From: Lingula anatina
Taxonomy: Eukaryota; Brachiopoda; Lingulata; Lingulida; Lingulidae
NCBI RefSeq assembly: GCF_001039355.2
Contig: NW_019775735.1
Location: 116,194 to 180,193, forward strand
Reading direction: 5' to 3'
Length of the DNA stretch: 64,000 bases
The notes below the pieces were generated by a model. It made no database searches, was not told the origin of the DNA, and saw only the letters and a list, made by a program, of their open reading frames with translations. The translations under genes were made by a program, and so were the position numbers. Positions within the stretch are counted from its first letter, which is position 1. Every line of letters begins with the position of its first letter. Below, piece after piece: positions 60,900 to 64,000 of the stretch.

Positions 60900-61160
60900 T
60901 GTTTAATTGTCATTCTCTCGAACAATGCCAACGCTGTATCGGCCAACACGAGTTGACAGGCATTCCCGAGTTGACTTGAGGTACTAGGAGAGATAAGGAA
61001 TGAAGTCGCGAGCCTCCACAAAGCCGGTACTTACCGAGCCACAAATTATCCCTTTCGCCGTCACCCGCGACATCTCGCCACGAGATAGCGATCGGGCTGT
61101 TACGGGTATAATTAAGTCTCTCGTAAGTGAAGGGTTTTAATCCTCGGTCCCGTGCCGTGT
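60900..61160. promoter_or_regulatory. GC-rich islet in the Scr intron
   Basis: CpG-rich stretch in AT-rich DNA with GAGATAAGG (GATA-type), CACAAATTATCCC and GTATAATTAAG (homeodomain-type) and CCACGAGATAGCGATCGG. The minus-strand open frame here (61176-60910) has no known domain. Candidate intronic enhancer. Confidence 0.35.
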
Positions 61161-63250
61161 GTCTTGTAATGTACAATGTAAGCTTTATTCTATCTGGTCT
61201 AAGTTAAAGTTTGACATCAAAATCTGCCTTGTTATTCCTGGAGGTGGTAGTTTGCAAGTGAAAAAAGATGAGATAGATTCAATGAAAGGGCTCATAGACA
61301 AAGCGAAATTAATATTTGAATACTCAAACGGGTTTATAAAATTTACAATGTATACATTATTTTTAATACAAAATGCTTGGATGAAACACCTGGCAAAGTC
61401 AATATTAAATTAAATTTACTTTCCGTACTTGTTATGGTTACATAGGTTGATGCATTAAAATATAAATCAAGCTTTAGTAAAAACTAAGTCATATTTGATG
61501 AAAAATCTGCTTAGTGAAGGCGTCTTTTCTTGATATAGTTAGTATACTGTAGTTCTCGATGCTGAAGTGCTTGTAGTGATAAAAGCTACCTGAACAGTTT
61601 ATAAAGAATGACGCACCAAGCTGTAATATTTCATCATATCTCAACTTCAGGGAGCACGATTAAGTGTCACATGGTCACAGTCTGACGTTAACGACTGCAA
61701 TAGCGTTAATTTCTTTTTAAAATCACATTTGAATCGAAGAACATCTTTATTTTTGTCACATATTCATGATAGTGCATACGTCAATGTGTCCGTACACATT
61801 CGTTTTCGGATTACGAGGTGTTTGAAGGGAAGGGAAAGATGGAGAAGAAATGTTATTAATATTTTCTTTAATAATATAGATCATCTGCGTGGACAGATTG
61901 GGGATGGGGGGGGGGGGGGGTAGAGGGCGAGTGAAAGTATTAGTCCATTTTGTAACTGAATTGTGCCTCGTCTAATAACATGATAAGTTTTGAGGTTTTT
62001 CGTTTCTGTAGACAGAAAATTGCCTCTGTGACACCCCTGGGCTTAGATTTGTATATAATTAATTTTGTCACCTCCAGTTTTGTCCTTAAATATTTACCCA
62101 GAAGATATGTTGTTTCCGTGAAATGAAAATTACATTATTGAAAATATAAAATACGTTTGAATAATGGTAATAATTATAAATGCACACTAACATCAAAGTA
62201 TGATCCAGTTTTGAATGCTTTTTTATTCATTTGGCCCCATTATTAGCAACCCAGGTTAAAGAATATATATATCTATATAACAATGTAATTCGAAAATGTT
62301 TTACTTGCGTTTTAAGCATAATTTTGCGTGAAATAATTCGCTATAATTCAAAGTTCTATAGGTACGTGTTCAAAATATAATAAGACGCACACATTTAAAA
62401 CGCCCATCTTAACTTCTCACGACAAGTCATGTATCATCCATGGGCACTGTTGACCCATTTTTCTCTGCCCTCTATCAAATCTTCTATCAAATATCCAACC
62501 ATATAATCATCCGATTAAAATCAATTTGAGTTAATATCTTTTTAAACACTTGAGCTGCTGGTTTACTACCAAACGACCATGCTTGGTAATATGATAAGTA
62601 TGGAGGTTATATTTTCAATATGAAGTTAATTGACCCTACATGTACCACATAGTCAACAGAGAGTACAGTCATCAAGTCCCCGTGCAGATAATCGTTGTAT
62701 CTGGTCGCACAGGGTGCGTTCAGACATGTTATCACTCAGACCGAATAGGTCCTAAACGGTCCAAATGATTAAGTTATTTTATGTGTACTATTTTTTTATA
62801 TCTATAAAGCGATGGAGGCTATTTTTGGGTTCTTTATGTGAGTCGATTGACTAAGGTAATCAGTTGGATCATTCGCCAAATAATAAGGCCGGTTCGGAGA
62901 GAGGCCCACGGTCGGTTTCTCAGCCTTTTTTTTAACACAGCCTTTGAAGGTATGTATTTCAGCAAGAAAAAAAGTACAAATAACATGTGGTAGGTCATGT
63001 AATTTAAATACCAATTTGCCGTCTATAATTGACGGCAGTGCGTTAACGAGAGGTTTAACGCGTTACATAATGTCATGTTTGTATCATGTTTAAGTAATTG
63101 AGTAGTGAATACTCCTGGTCGCAGCCAGATGCATCCACGAAACTATGAGATACGAATATCTGCTGTCGTCACTCCATTTTTTTCCACAGCTACATGTGTC
63201 CCGCTTATTTGGACTCGAATGACCCGAATCCGGTGTTGATAACAAACACA

Positions 63251-63451
63251 TTTCCAATTATACCTTATTTACATAGCCATGTTTATGTTTATGAAATGGC
63301 TGAATGATTTTGTCCTTTTTGTATACAATGTACCTAATTGCCAAGGTATAATTTCCAATTATACCTTATTTACACGATACCATAGCCATGTTTATGTTTA
63401 TGAAATGGCTGAATGATTTTGTCCTTTTTGTATACCTAATTGCCAAGGTAT
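63251..63451. repeat. Tandem duplication of about 100 bp
   Basis: Copy 1 (63251-63349) and copy 2 (63352-63451) both run from TTTCCAATTATACC to GCCAAGGTAT. They are nearly identical apart from a short insertion in each (ACAATGT-like in copy 1, CACGATACC-like in copy 2). The near identity points to a recent event. Confidence 0.9.
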
Positions 63452-64000
63452 CACGTGTGGAACGATTACCCAGGTTTAGGGTGTCAAAATTCGGGTACCA
63501 AATTGCTGAAATAATTGTGGCAATGTTAAGCCACGGGATTGTTTTTCCAACGTGTCCCGAAGTATGTCACTGTCTTTGACTACATACCATTATTTTACCA
63601 AAAAGCAATTCTTGAATATTCACGACCAATTTGCAATTCGGAGTACCAAATGTCCTGCAAAGAGACACCTTTACCAGGAAAAGCCCTAAAATGGCATTTA
63701 TAAACCAAGATTCTATAGTGTTCATCTTCTATATTTTGAGACGATATGCATGAGACAAGTCTGTCCTTGTAAACAACATTTTTTTCATATTCTATCTTAT
63801 TTTCCCTTTTACTTGTTCTCCCCAAAAATGGATGGTTTTCTTGGTATCAAACACCACGACGTATCCTGTGTTATAAGTAAAATAGATCTCAGACTTAGGT
63901 AAACAATGTTAGGTTGTATAATTCGATTGGTGGGTTTAGGGTATAGAAACTGTGGTCAATCTTTAGGGCTACCTTAAATAAATCGTGTCCTTATTTACGT

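Larger units (their letters stand above)
58176..64000 (+). other. Start of the first Scr intron
   Basis: More than 5.8 kb with no homeobox or other recognisable exon on either strand. Mostly AT-rich and non-repetitive; it holds a GC-richer islet (60900-61160), a poly-G run (about 61908-61920) and a tandem duplication (63251-63451). Confidence 0.7.

Noticed and set aside
58176-64000. Search for the Scr homeobox exon and mir-10
   Set aside because: No WFQNRRMKW coding sequence and no mir-10 mature sequence were seen; both would be expected farther right.

Overview
The window looks like part of the central Hox cluster of a lophotrochozoan animal (mollusc, brachiopod, annelid or a relative). The strongest marker is a complete two-exon Hox gene at 18419-28208 on the + strand. 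Its homeodomain is followed by the KLTGP 'parapeptide', the signature of Lox5, a Hox gene known only from Spiralia/Lophotrochozoa. About 29 kb downstream on the same strand is the first coding exon of a Hox5/Scr-class gene (57617-58175), with a MSSYFV start and an IYPWMRKMH hexapeptide. The Scr homeobox exon lies beyond the right edge. Order and orientation (Lox5 then Scr, both transcribed left to right) match an ancestral collinear cluster read from posterior to anterior. The DNA is AT-rich and full of microsatellites, with large introns and short GC-richer islands that could be regulatory.

Left part, 1-9.5 kb: ordinary non-Hox genes. Two tandem copies (+ strand, 2620-3941 and 4393-5511) encode a small secreted coiled-coil plus F5/8-type C (discoidin) protein. 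The second copy has no 5' part and begins at an undetermined base. Five minus-strand exons (8992 down to about 6053) encode the N-terminal WD40 part of a WDSUB1 orthologue. Its C-terminal exons (last WD repeats, SAM, U-box) are not seen, so either the discoidin pair sits inside a WDSUB1 intron or the gene is broken. In ancestral clusters Antp lies next to Lox5 on this side. No Antp homeobox occurs within 18 kb, which suggests a cluster boundary or an insertion of foreign genes.

9.5-18.3 kb: the divergent intergenic region between WDSUB1 and Lox5. It holds microsatellites, a small inverted-repeat element, a diverged repeat copy, two RFX-like X-boxes and GC-richer candidate enhancers. 18.4-28.2 kb: Lox5 with a 9.0 kb intron that contains a CpG-rich island near 23.7-24.0 kb.

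28.9-57.4 kb: the Lox5-Scr intergenic region. I recognise no known gene, but it holds a canonical Pbx-Meis site, a CTCF-core match, a cluster of RFX X-box-like sites, two MITE-like elements and one orphan exon-like ORF with an acceptor site (50930-51088). 57.4-64 kb: Scr promoter, exon 1 and the start of a long intron with a GC-rich island near 61 kb and a roughly 100-bp tandem duplication near the right end. The Lox5 and Scr promoters share a GATTGG plus CACGTGAC module and a CTACAAATCA sequence just before the ATG.
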